Source: GCA-2733415 sp964276095 | Lineage (GTDB): Bacteria > Bacteroidota > Bacteroidia > Flavobacteriales > Flavobacteriaceae | Length of the DNA stretch: 64,000 nt | Direction of reading: 5' to 3' | Assembly: GCA_964276095.1 (NCBI GenBank) | Contig: CAXYDR010000003.1 | Location: 372,001 to 436,000, forward strand | Shown here: positions 27,718 to 36,473 of the stretch, in pieces | Numbering within the stretch: the first letter of the stretch is position 1 | How the letters are laid out: every line of letters starts with the position of its first letter | The notes under the pieces: generated by a model | Seen by the model: the letters and a program-made list of their open reading frames with translations, nothing else | What the model was told of the DNA's origin: nothing | Database searches by the model: none | Made by a program: the position numbers and the translations under genes

Positions 27718-28794
27718 TTATAGTGAATAATAATTTCTCTTATTTAAATTAGGCTTTCGTCCTGATATTCTATTTTCACTTAACCCTCTAAAAACTGAAA
27801 TAATATCTTCTATCTCTTCTTTTCGCTCTAAATATCCCCAATGATCAAATACCCCTTCTTTTAGCGATACAGAATCACTGTTATTCGTTACATCAACAAT
27901 AAAAGTTTCTTCATTTAAAACAGATAAATTCCGAGGTCCTCTTTGACCAAGTCTTTTCGTTCCATTTTTAGTAAATCTAGAAATTCTAAGTGCATCATCT
28001 CCATTGTGAATATATACATGCACCCTCCTACATATATCTTTTAAGTAATAAAATGGTTCCTGAGGTTCAAAAATATCATCTTGCACATCTGCATGTAAAA
28101 GAACAACCTCTGTAATAACAGGTAAATATTTTTCATTAGCTATAGTTTGCATAAAGGTCTCAAAAACTTGATTTCCCATAGAATGACACATCATATGGAT
28201 TCTACCAAGGCAGTGTTCTTGTTTAGCAACATCAAAAGCTTCATAAAAAAAAATTTGTGTTTTTCTAAAGACTCTTGCCAATATTGCTCCAGTATCCCTT
28301 GAATCCTCTTGATCACCACTATAAGTAAAAAGCTTACTATCTCTACTTGGCCAAGACAAATAAACTAAATGTCGAATTGGAGATTCTTTATTGTCGATAT
28401 AAAGTGTATGTAATTGCTTGATATGATCTAATGACGATTGAAAACCTGTGCTAAAACCATGTATAAAAAAAAGTATATCATTTTTAAGTATTACTTTCTT
28501 ACTCCTGTTTTTTCTAGTTTCATTTCTAAAACAAACTGTATCTGAATACAAATCATAAAACATAGCTGCCGAACCTTTCAAGTTATTAGAGTTTGATGGT
28601 CTTTTCAATTTATTAATTACTTTTTCATACCCATCTGGCACATCATCTGGAAGAATACTATATGTTAATTTATTTGCCTTTGGATCATCAATTTTTGCTA
28701 TCCTAAATGTAGGCTGCGCTTTTTCATTCCCCTTATTATAAAACTGTTTGGATCGTCTATTTACTGATCGGTTACTAATTATGTATACACTCAT
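27718..28794 (-). CDS. alpha/beta hydrolase, DUF900-like
   Basis: This 358-residue protein lacks a signal peptide. The fold is seen in ILFFIHGFSTGFQSSLDHI (oxyanion HGF strand), LVYLSWPSRDS, the nucleophile elbow MMCHSMGNQVF (G-x-S-x-G form CHSMG), VVLLHADVQDDIF (likely the acid, Asp) and near the end FDHWGYL (likely catalytic His). This order is that of the DUF900 alpha/beta hydrolases, related to esterases and lipases. It heads a possible operon with the coiled-coil and OmpA-like genes. The substrate is unknown; lipid or ester hydrolysis is plausible given the patatin encoded nearby. Confidence 0.82.
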   Translation of the reverse strand: MSVYIISNRSVNRRSKQFYNKGNEKAQPTFRIAKIDDPKANKLTYSILPDDVPDGYEKVINKLKRPSNSNNLKGSAAMFYDLYSDTVCFRNETRKNRSKKVILKNDILFFIHGFSTGFQSSLDHIKQLHTLYIDNKESPIRHLVYLSWPSRDSKLFTYSGDQEDSRDTGAILARVFRKTQIFFYEAFDVAKQEHCLGRIHMMCHSMGNQVFETFMQTIANEKYLPVITEVVLLHADVQDDIFEPQEPFYYLKDICRRVHVYIHNGDDALRISRFTKNGTKRLGQRGPRNLSVLNEETFIVDVTNNSDSVSLKEGVFDHWGYLERKEEIEDIISVFRGLSENRISGRKPNLNKRNYYSL

Positions 28795-28885
28795 TACTAA
28801 AACTTTATCAATATTATATTAATCTATTTTGATTATTCTTATGCAAAATTTAAAGTTTAAAATTAACCTATTTATGCTAGCTGTA

Positions 28886-28923
28886 AAATACCAAAATACC
28901 AGTATTTTACTATCACTAATACT
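28886..28923 (-). promoter_or_regulatory. putative upstream regulatory motif of the hydrolase operon
   Basis: On the plus strand AAATACC occurs twice, then AGTATTTTA and TATCACTAATAC. Similar stretches occur before the genes at 34581, 53930 and 54723 (see findings). The position is about 90-130 bases before the hydrolase ATG. Confidence 0.35.
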
Positions 28924-29003
28924 TGGTACACATCAATAGTAATTGTAGTTATTTATATACAGGAAAGAGATTACACTTAGTTATGAATAGTAAATACTTA
29001 ATT

Positions 29004-29456
29004 CTACAAAACCCTATTATCAAAAGAAAATGGATTCACATTTTCCAATATCACTTTTTGGAAGTCCTGGTGAAATGGGTTAATGATATAATTGAATTCT
29101 TGTGGAACTATAATACTCGGAACTTTTAAAACTAAGCTCTCTTGTGATTTTATCCATTCATAAGCTAACTCCTTTAATACTCTTGGAGAAGGAACTTCAC
29201 GCCAGTTTTCAGGAAGTGTATTTAATTTAACCTCAGTTATAAAAGTGTTTGGTATTGAAATAGTAGCTATGGCCATATCTTTAGGAGCAAATGCCGCTGG
29301 GAAATGTGCTAAGCACTCTAATACACTTAATGAAATAGAACTACTCGCATATAGTACTGCAATCCCTTTAAAGTTCCATCTTCCTCCTACTGACTTAGCG
29401 CCAATACCTGTAAGATCTCTTATATAAGCGTCCTTTGAAATTCTATATACTTGCAT
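29004..29456 (-). CDS. RES-domain toxin (NAD+-degrading type)
   Basis: This 150-residue protein has the RES-family pattern: N-terminal YRISKDAYIRD, then SVGGRWNFKGIAVLYASSSISLSVLECLAHF. That carries the conserved Arg (GGRWN), the Tyr (VLYAS) and the Glu-x-x-x-H (LECLAHF), the R-E-S style active site. RES toxins hydrolyse or phosphorolyse NAD+ and cause growth arrest. Its ATG overlaps the stop of the Xre/DUF2384 antitoxin gene (TAATG), so the pair is coupled with antitoxin first, as in known Xre-RES modules. Confidence 0.9.
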   Translation of the reverse strand: MQVYRISKDAYIRDLTGIGAKSVGGRWNFKGIAVLYASSSISLSVLECLAHFPAAFAPKDMAIATISIPNTFITEVKLNTLPENWREVPSPRVLKELAYEWIKSQESLVLKVPSIIVPQEFNYIINPFHQDFQKVILENVNPFSFDNRVL

Positions 29457-29908
29457 TAAGAGAAAATTCCGTATTCAATTTTTGTTAATTCCTCATTTAG
29501 CAATTGAAACCCAAAAGTAGTATCTAATAATTCTTTTGGTTGTTTCATTCCTAAAGCCATACTTGGGTATTGCATCCACTTTTTAAATTGTTCTAAATCT
29601 CCAAATACTTCTTCACCTTTACAATACAAACGTGCTAACTGAATAGCGCGTTCACTTACTTCTGGGCTCAATTTTTTTGAAGGAACATATCGTTGTAACG
29701 TACGCTCAGATATATGTAGTATAGTAACCATTTCTTTTAATTCAAAATCAATTTTCTTTGCTAGAAACAAAAGATTACGCTTATTTATTCCATTCCTTGA
29801 CAATTCTATGAAGTCATATACATTGTGTAATGGAATGTCTAAATTTAAATAACGTAATAATCCTTCGTTTTTATCTTCTGAGAACGAGTGTTTAACAGCT
29901 GTATTCAT
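29456..29908 (-). CDS. Xre/ParS-type antitoxin with DUF2384 domain
   Basis: I chose the ATG giving MNTAVKHSFSEDKNEG (about 150 residues). A TTG-started extension 20 codons upstream is unlikely. The centre has an Xre-type helix-turn-helix (LKEMVTILHISERTLQRYVPSKKLSPEVSE). The C-terminus is the toxin-binding DUF2384/MbcA-ParS region (AIQLARLYCKGEEVFGDLEQFKKWMQYPSMALG...PKELLDT). This domain order matches Xre antitoxins that neutralise RES toxins and repress their own promoter. It starts about 80 bases after the patatin gene ends. Confidence 0.88.
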   Translation of the reverse strand: MNTAVKHSFSEDKNEGLLRYLNLDIPLHNVYDFIELSRNGINKRNLLFLAKKIDFELKEMVTILHISERTLQRYVPSKKLSPEVSERAIQLARLYCKGEEVFGDLEQFKKWMQYPSMALGMKQPKELLDTTFGFQLLNEELTKIEYGIFS

Positions 29909-29991
29909 AGTCACTACTTTAGTTATGACAAATATACGAAATAAAACGACAGTTGTCAACGCGAGCAACTACTATTTTCTATAGCTAAATT

Positions 29992-32355
29992 TCATTTCTC
30001 AATTTCAATAATTCTTTGTGAAACTTTTTTATAATAAAGCAAACTATCTAATTGAGCTTTCACATCCTCCAATTCTAAACATTTTTCAATTGCTTTTATA
30101 GCAGTTCCTGACAAATAACGACCTAAAGGCAATATAGGTGATATACTATCTGTTTGCTTACTTTTCAAACTTCTTAACTTTTCCTGAACAGCTGTACTTG
30201 TTTTAGTACTAGGTACAATATATGTTCGTTGCAATGCCAACGGAATCTGATTCAGTTTAGCTATTTGTTCTTTTGTATGTCCTGATCTTACATTCATTAA
30301 TGTTCTCAAAGGAGCTCCTAATTGAGATATTGGAGCTGATTGATCATCTAAATTTTCGTTTTCATCTAAATCACTATATATCAAAACACTTTTTAAAGCT
30401 ACTTTATCTTTTATAGCACTGAACTCAGATGTTGAATTTAACACCTCATTAAAAACACTCATTAAACTAGTAGTAACTGTTCCTCCTATATTATCATAAT
30501 ATCCAGCATCGCCAAATAAACCCATACCTTTAACCTCTCCCGCAGGTGTTAAATAAGGAAATGCTGCATTCATACGCATTGCTTCAGACAATTTAATTGA
30601 ACGCTCTTGCCCTTTAACTCTTTTTAAATGTTTTATAAAGTCATAATAACCAGAGAAGGCTTCCGTGTTACCAAAGTCTACAGGGCTTATAACACTATAT
30701 TTTCCTGTTTGGGCATGCGATGAATTCATCAACAGTAAAGGAGGAACAAAACCTGATGCATTTGACTTTGAATAAAAAGACAATACTTCCTTTTCTAAAT
30801 CATTTTCACTCAGTTTAAAAGCTTCTTTATGTGCAACTTGCCATTCATTTTGTAATAATTCTCCTCGATTATCAAAAGAAAATATTCCTAAGATATTTTT
30901 AAACAAATCTCTTCCTAGTAATCCAACAATTGAAGTTGACAGATAATTTTCTGCATACATTTCACTTGCTTTATATTTAAACGATCCATCGCTTTTATAA
31001 TTCAGATTAGAATTAGTTTCTTTTGCTTGTTGGGCTGTTGCAAAAAATAATCCATTACCAACACCACCTCCAGAAGCACCAGTCATAGAGAACAGATAAT
31101 CTTCATAATAGGCATTATTTGATTGTTCTGATAAATAACTATGGATTAAAAAAGCCCATAAACCAGCTCTTGACCCACCACCTTCTGAAGAAATAAAAAG
31201 GACAGGATAGCTTCCTTTTTCAGCTTGTGCTATTTTATTTTTCCTATTAGCTATCCAATCATACACATATTGCTTCATTGCAACTCGTTTATGAGTACTT
31301 TCAACTTCTTTATCTAAAGAATAATGATCAAAACAAGCTCTATTAGCATTAAACTCTCCTAAAAAGAATCCAATAATTACCATAAAAGTAAATAGCGGGA
31401 AACGTATTTTTTTTCCTCCGAAAACAAATAAAAATGATATGGTATATAATGCTATCAAACATATCAATAATACTGATAATGGGTTTAATGACCTTGATAA
31501 CTCTGGATTACAATTAAAGATGATATAAATTAATAACACCACTAAACTAGAAACAATAATACCTCCATAGAAAAAGGGCTTAAACCTATCTTTTAACAAA
31601 TCTCTAGTGTTAAAAGAGACCATGAAGAAAATAAAAGCTAAGGCTAAATTTGAGATAAACAACAATGATAAATCTTCTTCAGCCTGAGTATTAGTAGCTC
31701 CCAATCCTAAAATTAAAACAAATAATAAGAATACAGATATTGCTATAATGTAATTCATTTTAGGAATCTTACGTACCAATTTATTAATAAAGCAATAGGT
31801 ATGATACTCTAATAGTAATACTAAACCAAAACCAATAATTGCAAAAGTATTAAAAGGATCAAAGAGTTTCTCTATTCCGCTATCAATGCCAAAATGTTTC
31901 ATAGCGTTTAAAATAGCGAAAGCAGACATAAACAATACCAAACACCCTAATACTCTAGGTAATACTTTCCGTACATGATGTTTACAATTGTATGCATATC
32001 GCTTAGTTACTATAATTGTATCATAATGTTTTGTAGGCACAAAACCAATTACATTTTTAAACTTAACTAAGGAGTAATTTGTTTTATAATAGTACTTAGG
32101 TGCATTCCATACAAAAAAAGAAATAATCAGTAACAGACTAAAATAAAGAGGAACTTCTAATGTGAATATTTGCCAAAAACTAGCAGCATCATTTTGATTA
32201 AGCACCAACAACAAATCTAATGTTTGTGGAAAATGCCATAATAGAAAATAAAGTAATGCTACCAAAAGTACACTAATTATATTATGCGCTAATTCCGCAA
32301 TTAAAACTTTAAACCAAATACCAAACCCTCTTATAAAAGAAACTGCTTTACTCAT
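29992..32355 (-). CDS. integral membrane patatin-like phospholipase
   Basis: This 787-residue protein is unusual: about nine or ten membrane helices fill residues 15-340, and a patatin domain fills about 385-720. The domain has the oxyanion loop SSEGGGSRAG (389-398), the nucleophile elbow TGASGGGVG (Ser428) and the acid in LFGDAGYYDNIGG. Patatins are Ser-Asp dyad lipid acyl hydrolases. Most bacterial ones are soluble or are barrel-exported; here the catalytic domain follows a large membrane block, so it may act on the inner membrane itself. Its gene follows a secreted 584-residue protein and precedes the Xre-RES pair. No immunity gene is recognised. Confidence 0.85.
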   Translation of the reverse strand: MSKAVSFIRGFGIWFKVLIAELAHNIISVLLVALLYFLLWHFPQTLDLLLVLNQNDAASFWQIFTLEVPLYFSLLLIISFFVWNAPKYYYKTNYSLVKFKNVIGFVPTKHYDTIIVTKRYAYNCKHHVRKVLPRVLGCLVLFMSAFAILNAMKHFGIDSGIEKLFDPFNTFAIIGFGLVLLLEYHTYCFINKLVRKIPKMNYIIAISVFLLFVLILGLGATNTQAEEDLSLLFISNLALAFIFFMVSFNTRDLLKDRFKPFFYGGIIVSSLVVLLIYIIFNCNPELSRSLNPLSVLLICLIALYTISFLFVFGGKKIRFPLFTFMVIIGFFLGEFNANRACFDHYSLDKEVESTHKRVAMKQYVYDWIANRKNKIAQAEKGSYPVLFISSEGGGSRAGLWAFLIHSYLSEQSNNAYYEDYLFSMTGASGGGVGNGLFFATAQQAKETNSNLNYKSDGSFKYKASEMYAENYLSTSIVGLLGRDLFKNILGIFSFDNRGELLQNEWQVAHKEAFKLSENDLEKEVLSFYSKSNASGFVPPLLLMNSSHAQTGKYSVISPVDFGNTEAFSGYYDFIKHLKRVKGQERSIKLSEAMRMNAAFPYLTPAGEVKGMGLFGDAGYYDNIGGTVTTSLMSVFNEVLNSTSEFSAIKDKVALKSVLIYSDLDENENLDDQSAPISQLGAPLRTLMNVRSGHTKEQIAKLNQIPLALQRTYIVPSTKTSTAVQEKLRSLKSKQTDSISPILPLGRYLSGTAIKAIEKCLELEDVKAQLDSLLYYKKVSQRIIEIEK

Positions 32356-32391
32356 TTATAACTTATATTTTTTTATTGAAATAGTCTAAGC

Positions 32392-34146
32392 CTATTTTTT
32401 CACACTATTAAAGGGAAGACCTTGTAAGCTAAAAGGAAGGTTAACTCCAAAAAACCAATACGGAGTATTCAAGGTTACATTGTAATTTATTCCAACACTT
32501 AAAATATCTTTCATTCCTGTAAGAATTATTCCTGTTCCAAATTCAGGAGCTCCATCAGTATCAAAATCTGGTGCTGAAAAATTAACTCCTATTCCTGCGT
32601 CTATAAATTCATTATAAAAATATGAGTTCTTACTCCCTATTTTAAAAAGTAATGAAGCAGATGGCGTAAAGAAAAACTCTCTTTTAGGTGTAAAACCTAG
32701 GGATTTTTCATCAAAGGGATTAGCCATTATTAAACCAACTAGTACCTCTGAGCGCACCCCTATTAATTGCATTACAAAGTTTCGCTCTTCTAGTGTTATT
32801 ATATTATCCGGAACTCCTGGTGTTTTAGATGGGATTCTTAAAATTACTTCAACCAACAATTCATCACCATTTACTCTCTTACCAGTACCTTTTAGATTTA
32901 TGTATCCATTTTCGGGCAAGTTATCAATGCTAAATGCTAATACTTCTTTTCCTATTTCTTTATTCGCTAAATAATTTGACTGATTATTAAACATTAAAGC
33001 TATTGCTTCTTCGACTTTTTTAAAGTCTTTCTTTATCTTCTCTAAACATTTTTTGTAATCATTTTTTAATAAATCACTTTCTGATTTTATAGATACTATT
33101 GTGTTTAAATCATTAAACAATGAATTTGAATTTAATTCAACATCCTTCAAAACTTTTGTGAATTTTTTCAATTCATCACCAATCAAAAATGGAGTGCCAA
33201 TATCCCATGTTTTTATGTCAGTATCCATAGAATGAATAAAAGAAATAAAATGATTTAATTCTGTTACCAATTCAGATGCATCATCCTTAATTGTAGTATT
33301 TAAAGCTACTTTTATTTTTGGGTCTTGAATAAAACTAGATAAATCATTTTTAATTTCCTTTATACAATCTAAACTTGAAAAATATCCATTAGCAAATGTT
33401 TTTAATTGTTCAAAAACAGATATAGCCTTATCGTTATTCTCCTTAGAAATTTCTGACAGCTCTCTTAGATCCTTTTTTTGAGATTCAGACAAACTAGTAA
33501 CCCAACGATCAATAGTAGTGTATTCTCTTTCAGAATAGTGATCAAAGTTTTTTACATGAACTCGGTCTCCCCCTCTGTTATCTTTTTTAAAAGAAACTAA
33601 ACTTATTTTATATTTTTCAGTTTCAATATTTTTTAACTCGTTTTTTAAAACCTCTATATCTTTCCCCAAATTTGAAAAAACAAAAGCTTCTAAATTTTCA
33701 TCACTTGCGAATCCATAAGTCTCCCCAAACTCATCATTAAGTTCCTCATAACGGCTACTTAAATAAGGGTTTGCTATAATTTTTACTAGTATAATATCCA
33801 TTAACTTAAAAAAAGTATCCTGATCACTCACTGTAGCAACTTCTTTTTCTAAAATATTTAAAACTTCACTTTGACTCTTTAATACCTCACGAAGGGCTAT
33901 TATTTTTTTGTCCAAAGCTATTTGTTCTCCATACTGAGGGAACTGTGAACTAATTTCTGCTAATAATTTTTCTTTAGATATAGATACTTCTAGCTGACTA
34001 TTTATATCTATAATTTGTTTTTTACTTAATTCAATAAGCCTCTTTGTTCCTCTATCATTTTCTTTTACTGTTAATATTTGACCTTTAGCCAATGTGATTG
34101 ACAAACATGTAACAAGAAAACAAACTATATATTTTAAGTTAGTCAT
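32392..34146 (-). CDS. exported protein with coiled-coil middle and barrel-like C-terminus
   Basis: This 584-residue protein has a signal peptide (residues 1-23, ending AKGQ), then long helical and coiled-coil stretches (30-400). The C-terminal third (about 410-584) is strand-rich: LVGLIMANPFDE, KREFFFTPSASLLFKIG, and an end like YWFFGVNLPFSLQGLP. That looks like part of an outer-membrane or surface beta structure. No known family is recognised. It is flanked by the 140-residue protein upstream (12 bases) and the membrane patatin downstream (36 bases), so all are one transcription unit. Confidence 0.65.
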   Translation of the reverse strand: MTNLKYIVCFLVTCLSITLAKGQILTVKENDRGTKRLIELSKKQIIDINSQLEVSISKEKLLAEISSQFPQYGEQIALDKKIIALREVLKSQSEVLNILEKEVATVSDQDTFFKLMDIILVKIIANPYLSSRYEELNDEFGETYGFASDENLEAFVFSNLGKDIEVLKNELKNIETEKYKISLVSFKKDNRGGDRVHVKNFDHYSEREYTTIDRWVTSLSESQKKDLRELSEISKENNDKAISVFEQLKTFANGYFSSLDCIKEIKNDLSSFIQDPKIKVALNTTIKDDASELVTELNHFISFIHSMDTDIKTWDIGTPFLIGDELKKFTKVLKDVELNSNSLFNDLNTIVSIKSESDLLKNDYKKCLEKIKKDFKKVEEAIALMFNNQSNYLANKEIGKEVLAFSIDNLPENGYINLKGTGKRVNGDELLVEVILRIPSKTPGVPDNIITLEERNFVMQLIGVRSEVLVGLIMANPFDEKSLGFTPKREFFFTPSASLLFKIGSKNSYFYNEFIDAGIGVNFSAPDFDTDGAPEFGTGIILTGMKDILSVGINYNVTLNTPYWFFGVNLPFSLQGLPFNSVKK

Positions 34147-34158
34147 TTAATTTTTAAA

Positions 34159-34581
34159 TTATGAGTTTATAAAACTTACATCATGAGATTGTGCTTTAAA
34201 GAATGACTGCTGTAAACTTGCGTAGTTTAATGTCCCATTTTTTAAAACAATCCCTTCTACTTGATCTTTGATAGGAGAAAAACATAAACACTTTATGTCT
34301 TCATAATCTCTGTCTGAGTTTTCAGCATCAGATAATTTTAAATGTTTTTTTAAAGTCTCCTCTAAAACCTCATGGTTTCTTACCCAAAGAACCCAACGTT
34401 CCATATCAAAATAAGACCTTTGAGCAAGATTATCAGCTTTTCTAATTGCAGAACGAATAGAATCAGTATCCCCAATTATTATCATCAAATTCATCATATC
34501 TTTTTCTATATAAGAAGTGAATATTTCTTTAGCTAATTTTGAATCATCTAATGGTATTATTGTAGTTCGTTTAAAATTCAT
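34159..34581 (-). CDS. hypothetical protein, first gene of the patatin operon
   Basis: This 140-residue protein has no signal peptide or membrane segment. The sequence is mixed helix and strand (MNFKRTTIIPLDDSKLAKEI, MNLMIIIGDTDSIRSAIRKA, YEDIKCLCFSPIKDQ), with no motif I recognise. It is the promoter-proximal gene of the unit running to the RES toxin at 29004. It may be a regulator or an effector partner; this cannot be decided from sequence. Confidence 0.5.
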   Translation of the reverse strand: MNFKRTTIIPLDDSKLAKEIFTSYIEKDMMNLMIIIGDTDSIRSAIRKADNLAQRSYFDMERWVLWVRNHEVLEETLKKHLKLSDAENSDRDYEDIKCLCFSPIKDQVEGIVLKNGTLNYASLQQSFFKAQSHDVSFINS

Positions 34582-34637
34582 GGTTAGTTATATTAAGTTT
34601 ATTTAAGTTTTAAAAGTACCTTTATTAAGGCATAATT

Positions 34638-34669
34638 GAAATACCAAAAAATCAGTATTTATCAGTAAT
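34638..34669 (-). promoter_or_regulatory. putative upstream regulatory motif of the patatin operon
   Basis: On the plus strand GAAATACC, then ATCAGTATTTATCAGTAAT. It resembles 28886-28923 and stands about 60 bases before the ATG at 34581. It may be part of a shared promoter class. Confidence 0.35.
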
Positions 34670-34708
34670 CATAATTAATGATTGTAGATAGTCAATATTA
34701 GTGACTGA

Positions 34709-35332
34709 TTACAAGTTGAAATTTAATGGCGCTGGTTCGTTAAACACTTGAATCATCGTTTTTACAATAGCTTTTACATGGAAATTGATGATTTTTTGAC
34801 GTCCTTCAGAAGTCATTAAAATCTCTTCGTATTCTTCAAAATTGTCCATAAAGAAGTTTTCCGTTAATACTGCAGGCATTTTAGTTTTGGTCAATACGTA
34901 AAATCTACGTTCCTTATCTAAATCGCCATCTGTGAAATCTGTTCTTAGTTTTCTATCAGGAAATTCACTTTGGAATTCCTTACCAAAAATAGTGGCTATT
35001 TTATCGCTTTTGGTATCTCCTGGAGAAGTAAAAAATTCTGAACCTTTTCCTCCACCAGCATTACTATGCACACTTAAATAAAAACACTTGCTTGCTGGGT
35101 ATTTATTAGCCCTTTTCACCCTAGTCTGTAAACGTACATCCCAGTATTCAGGTGCGATGTTTACATAAGGTATTCCTAAAAAAGTAAGCTCTTGAATAAT
35201 ACCGTTAACAATAGCACGATTAAATTCACCTTCGTAAATTGTTCCGTTATCGCCCCAGTCTTTTCGTTTTCCTTGTGTTTGATAGGCTCCGTTAATTAAG
35301 GCTCCATGGCCATTATCTAATAATACAATCAT
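34709..35332 (-). CDS. N-acetylmuramoyl-L-alanine amidase (amidase_3)
   Basis: This 207-residue zinc amidase lacks a signal peptide. Motifs follow Amidase_3: VLLDNGHGAL (first zinc His), YEGEFNRAIVN (zinc Glu), YLSVHSNAGGGKG (third zinc His) and AVLTENFFMDN (catalytic Glu). It cuts the bond between muramic acid and the stem peptide of peptidoglycan. It is the last gene of the operon with the membrane protein, the putative immunity gene, the metallopeptidase toxin and the 1163-residue protein. As a cytosolic enzyme without a signal peptide it would need export or lysis to reach the wall, as for phage endolysins or injected effectors. Confidence 0.9.
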   Translation of the reverse strand: MIVLLDNGHGALINGAYQTQGKRKDWGDNGTIYEGEFNRAIVNGIIQELTFLGIPYVNIAPEYWDVRLQTRVKRANKYPASKCFYLSVHSNAGGGKGSEFFTSPGDTKSDKIATIFGKEFQSEFPDRKLRTDFTDGDLDKERRFYVLTKTKMPAVLTENFFMDNFEEYEEILMTSEGRQKIINFHVKAIVKTMIQVFNEPAPLNFNL

Positions 35333-35358
35333 ATTGGTTAGTTTTAAATAGTTATATA

Positions 35359-36024
35359 TTATAAAATCACTTTATTAAGTAACTTATCATCATTATATTC
35401 CTGATTACCAAAACCTAATAATGGATAAAAAACAAAAGGAAGTAACAATAACCCTACAGTAAAGTATTCATCTTTCCCAAATCGTTTTCCTAATAAATTT
35501 ACAACCCAAACCAAAATAACAATATTTACCCCAGGTACTAATAGCAATAGTAACCACCATTTTGGTTTTTGTACTATATCTAAAAGCTCTAACGTATTGT
35601 AGATAGGTATTAGACTTGCCCAACCTTTTTTTCCTGCCTTAACATAAATTCTCCATTGGGATTCAATTAAAATTAAAAAGATTAATACTATTGAATTTGC
35701 CAAAATGAAAATAATGCTTTGCTTTAGAATTCCAATTACGGAAAAACCAGACACAACAGACATATAAACACTCGATAATAATCCTGCTACAGTTAAAACT
35801 AATATACCAGATACAATTGTTTCCTTTAAAGAAATAGTTAGGTTGTTTTTTTTTAAAAAGTCACGGTGTGATAGCCCCATACAGGTTAATAACGTTCCTT
35901 TGTAAATAATAACCGAAACAATAAATAGAATACTATTTTTGTCTTCAATTTTTGATAAAATAATAATTATTACTCCTGCAATACCCCCATATTTCAATGC
36001 TGTTTTCAATAATTCACTATTCAT
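35359..36024 (-). CDS. multi-pass membrane protein, DUF5684-like
   Basis: This 221-residue protein has about six membrane segments (15-30, 37-53, 69-90, 100-117, 150-170, 187-203). The C-terminal part, YVKAGKKGWASLIPIYN followed by KPKWWLLLLLVPGVNIV and VNLLGKRFGKDEYFTVGLLLLPFVFYPLLGF, is like the DUF5684 family, whose function is unknown. It is encoded between the putative immunity gene and the amidase. In a lysis cassette it could play a holin-like role, but that is speculation. A membrane receptor or immunity role is equally possible. Confidence 0.65.
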   Translation of the reverse strand: MNSELLKTALKYGGIAGVIIIILSKIEDKNSILFIVSVIIYKGTLLTCMGLSHRDFLKKNNLTISLKETIVSGILVLTVAGLLSSVYMSVVSGFSVIGILKQSIIFILANSIVLIFLILIESQWRIYVKAGKKGWASLIPIYNTLELLDIVQKPKWWLLLLLVPGVNIVILVWVVNLLGKRFGKDEYFTVGLLLLPFVFYPLLGFGNQEYNDDKLLNKVIL

Positions 36025-36109
36025 TTTTTATTCTTAAAATTAATTATTCAGTATTAATAAGTTTATTTACATTACATACTCACAGGATTTCAAATCCGCG
36101 CTATCGTGA

Positions 36110-36472
36110 TTATGAATCCCCACCGTCTGGCAAAACCTCCAATGGAATGAAATATTTACCTCCTTCATCTACCTCTAAAGGTAAAGTTATAGGACGACCA
36201 CCTAAAGCACTATTCATATAGGTCAAAGCCTTACCTGTATCGTCATCTACACAAATGATTATAAACCCGCCTTTCCAACCATCTTTTGGAACAGTAGCAC
36301 GAGTTACCCAACAATCTTCTATAATCTCTTTAGAATAAAGGTTTTTTTGATTTTTTATAAAATCAGCCTTAAAGGGTATCTCATTGGCATAAAAAATACC
36401 TCCTCTTTGTTCATCTAAATCATCTATTACTTTTTGTAATAAATCTTTGCAATATTCTTCTGTATAATTCAT
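36110..36472 (-). CDS. putative immunity protein for the adjacent metallopeptidase toxin
   Basis: This 120-residue acidic cytoplasmic protein has an N-terminal YTEEYCKDLLQKVIDDLDE helix, then a strand region WVTRATVPKDGWKGGFIIICVDDDTGKALTYMNSALGGRPITLPLEV. No precise family is recognised; size, acidity and cytoplasmic nature suit an immunity protein. It begins 1 base after the toxin gene ends, the standard toxin-then-immunity order. A compact GGATTT-CAAATCC inverted repeat follows its stop region. Confidence 0.6.
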   Translation of the reverse strand: MNYTEEYCKDLLQKVIDDLDEQRGGIFYANEIPFKADFIKNQKNLYSKEIIEDCWVTRATVPKDGWKGGFIIICVDDDTGKALTYMNSALGGRPITLPLEVDEGGKYFIPLEVLPDGGDS

Positions 36473-36473
36473 T

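Noticed and set aside
28923..29129. Plus-strand open frame of 68 codons
   Set aside because: Mostly antisense to the RES toxin gene 3' end, with no family resemblance.
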